64,000 nucleotides of DNA, taken from assembly GCA_032718475.1 (NCBI GenBank), contig JAUCBJ010005433.1:23758-87757 (forward strand). Direction: 5' to 3'. Positions 62,901 to 64,000 of the stretch are shown piece by piece. The position numbers and the translations under genes are program-made. Source of the DNA: Nemertoderma westbladi. Lineage: Eukaryota > Xenacoelomorpha > Nemertodermatida > Nemertodermatidae. The notes under the pieces were generated by a model. The model did no database searches, was not told the origin of the DNA, and saw only the letters and a program-made list of their open reading frames with translations. Positions within the stretch are counted from its first letter, which is position 1, and the number at the start of each line of letters is the position of its first letter.

Positions 62901-64000
62901 TCAACATGCTTGGTTCCCATGCGAAATGGAAGCCCTGGCTATAGCATCAGCCACCCATCACTTCGCACCATATCTGACTCAATCAACCACCCCATCAACC
63001 ATCGTAACAGACAGCAAACCATGTGTGGAGGCATTCGCCAAGCTTAGCCGTGGCGCGTACTCATCCAGCCCACGTCTAACCACGTTCCTGGCGACACTCA
63101 GCCAACATAATATCGCTGTAGTCCATATCACCGGCATACGAAACCTTCCTGCCGACTTCCAAAGCCGACAAGCACCAACCTGCACCGATGGACACTGCCA
63201 AGTGTGTAAGTTTGTCGAGGAGCTTTGCGAGGCACCCATCATTCGAGCGTCATACGATAATGCCAGTGCTGCATCACCCCGCCCACTATATGCTACTCGC
63301 AGCACTTGGTTAGCCACTCAACAAGAGTGCCCCGATCTACACCGCACAGCGGCGCACTTGTCACAGGGCACCCGCCCGTCAAAAAAAGAGACATCCATCA
63401 GGGACATAAAGCGATATCTTGGCTGTGCTACTGTGGCCTCAGATGGACTTCTCGTTCGCCGCCAAATGGCCCCTTTTAACTCACCCCGGGACCTTATTAT
63501 TGTCCCCCGCCATGCCTTACCGGGATTACTTATGTCAATGCACCTAGAGTTACAGCACCCGTCCCGGGCCCAGCTTCGACTTACAGCTTTACGATATTTC
63601 TGTGCCCTAGATATCGATCGCGCCCTAGTCGCAACGTCCACCAGTTGCGCCCAGTGTGTAGCTTTGCAGGCCGCCCCTCGAAGACCCATTCCCCAGACAT
63701 CTGAAAAGCCACCAGACGTTATTGGAATCTCATTCGCTGCCGATGTCATCCGACAGAATAAACAGATGATACTCCTTATCCGGGAGACAGTTTCATCTTA
63801 CACAGCAGCAACACTTATCCCAGACGAGCGCCACGAAACATTGCGGGACGCCCTATTGAGCCTTTGCATTGGACGTTACCCAATCGCAGGCCCCCGCGCC
63901 GTGATACGCACCGACCCGGCCCCCGGCTTCCGCACACTGTGTGAAGACAAAACTCTCCTGGCTCACAACCTCAACATCCAGTTAGGAGACGCGAAAAACG
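59932..64000 (+). CDS. Gag-pol polyprotein of the LTR element (partial, no stop before window end)
   Basis: Starting at the first ATG after an in-frame stop, at least 1356 codons are open with no break. Order: gag (residues ~1-270), a Cys/His knuckle CPLCQQANRRDTDHFLSTC (about 270-290), aspartic protease with LLLDSGSESNLI (Asp361), and RT with KTDLVSAFYQIPL and VVTKIADDLYCGG (Asp808-809). RNase H follows with FIVTDAATSTDGLG (Asp957), PCEMEALA and TIVTDSKP. Then comes the integrase His/Cys region (HLELQHPSRAQLRL to SCAQC) and the core beginning with FAADVI (Asp1271) and IRTDPAPGF (Asp1328). The RT-RNase H-integrase order is that of the Ty3/Gypsy group. Codon use is GC-richer than the host genes around it. 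The single fused frame means no frameshift between gag and pol. Confidence 0.88.
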   Translation, partial: MAALKTPRLNPLSKTESINSFEAWRQTLIYSLSLDPEFARFTADGVRWTKTSPAHPTRGLVGDGDNIPATQRRTAQQKVTTLNLLLGQIANYAPIISRNSIIRSSTSLNFICQALRLHYGFESSGSHFLDFAAIQLEHEERPEDLYQRLVAFTDDNLLTVDGGISHCGEAPIVDEEVSPSLENFIVLTWLRLINPDLPQLIKQRYGTELRSRTLTSIKQEISQALPSLLDELRTNADVRTFRTFTSSSTSRAPPSGARRSGAQSSRAQTTKVCPLCQQANRRDTDHFLSTCRFLPEQDRRFLVRTRVVEVTDDEEELPEETYYPEEDVVVTPPSRVRRVAVIRSSSIEVTHGSRPITLLLDSGSESNLIEESLAIQLGALITPSSHQVPALVDGRSTLRVTGETRLRFKRGTLHFEFHGLVIPQLGSPIIGGMPFLQYNDISIRPALGTATFRDGSTTAYTTQVQPNLRGRQSDSHLLRASARSVVIWPGEELHIPLPLTADKDEDILIAPHVPTGNPVAASHVWFPPFLAKHTNGQVSIPNSSGVPITIKRNSHVCVATPLCSPTQSELTPSVLVPVIRKAQHTAEGNTNLVQLDPDGCLSDCQRTEFKNILSQFTSVFNSQIPGYNGAAGPFEAVVNMGPTLPPQQKGRVPQYSRNRLLELQEKFDELEALGVFSTPERAGINVEYLSPSFLVAKPSGGTRLVTAFNEVARYSKPQPSLLPDVNHILRIIGSYKYIVKTDLVSAFYQIPLQQASMKYCGVVTPFRGVRVYTRCAMGMPGSETALEELMCRILGDLLTEGVVTKIADDLYCGGGSIPELAHNFSRMLAALDRCNLRLSPRKTFICPESTTILGWKWSRGSLAASPHVVSTLATCTTPGTVCALRSFIGSYKILARVLPRCSALVAPLDGLVSGQPSDPVAWEEATLTAFRRAQAALKTCRTIVIPHPSDELFIVTDAATSTDGLGAILYAKRNSTLHLAGFYSAKLKTHQHAWFPCEMEALAIASATHHFAPYLTQSTTPSTIVTDSKPCVEAFAKLSRGAYSSSPRLTTFLATLSQHNIAVVHITGIRNLPADFQSRQAPTCTDGHCQVCKFVEELCEAPIIRASYDNASAASPRPLYATRSTWLATQQECPDLHRTAAHLSQGTRPSKKETSIRDIKRYLGCATVASDGLLVRRQMAPFNSPRDLIIVPRHALPGLLMSMHLELQHPSRAQLRLTALRYFCALDIDRALVATSTSCAQCVALQAAPRRPIPQTSEKPPDVIGISFAADVIRQNKQMILLIRETVSSYTAATLIPDERHETLRDALLSLCIGRYPIAGPRAVIRTDPAPGFRTLCEDKTLLAHNLNIQLGDAKN

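Larger units (their letters stand above)
59454..64000 (+). mobile_element. Ty3/Gypsy-like LTR retrotransposon, intact so far, continues past window
   Basis: It begins with TGCGCCAGACC inside the LINE RT domain. There is a ~390-bp putative 5' LTR, a PBS-like TTGGCGTGGTGGCAGCGG at about 59840, and a continuous gag-pol frame from 59932. The 3' LTR and target duplication are outside the window. Confidence 0.85.

Overview
This is a piece of animal nuclear DNA: AT-rich, full of spliced genes, transposons, mononucleotide runs and minisatellites. The gene set and protein similarities point to a marine invertebrate, most likely a deuterostome (echinoderm, hemichordate or cephalochordate). The sequence does not fix the species.

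The backbone is one large minus-strand gene, peroxisomal multifunctional enzyme type 2 (HSD17B4). I could trace 13 coding exons from 50321 down to 4600. Every splice phase is consistent and about 677 residues are covered, against about 736 in the human protein. The last ~60-75 residues (end of the SCP2-like domain) were not found and probably lie left of the window. Its introns carry four intact, apparently intronless genes: DENR (16664-17227, minus), CPTP (35378-36019, plus), and a close pair of tRNA-modification genes, a SelU/MnmH-like tRNA 2-selenouridine synthase and TRMT6 (40358-42940, plus).

Upstream of HSD17B4 are a single-exon Golgi-type carbohydrate sulfotransferase (52647-53816, minus) and a two-exon Tctex1-domain dynein light chain (54316-57308, minus). 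The right end is a transposon nest. A 5'-truncated LINE (58051-59453) is cut just after its reverse-transcriptase YADD motif by an LTR element. That element's gag-pol frame stays open from 59932 to the end of the window.

The most striking structure concerns splice donors of HSD17B4. The donors of exon 2 and exon 5 have each been amplified into a minisatellite that starts at the exon edge. Each repeat unit holds the last ~9 exon bases, the 5' splice site and ~20 intron bases. The exon 5 array is about 6.3 kb with nearly 200 donor-like copies. At a third donor (exon 4) a 5-kb Gypsy-type element has inserted 5 bp into the intron. Its target duplication plus the LTR end rebuilds the donor.

Other mobile DNA includes two IS3EU-like elements sharing a terminal repeat. 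One carries a broken DDE transposase and ninety indel-free copies of a 20-bp near-palindrome. The other carries a SAM-domain ORF between long inverted repeats. There are also a hAT-like element with an 8-bp target duplication, a Helitron-like end, several MITE-like inverted repeats, a tRNA-like SINE head and LINE fragments.
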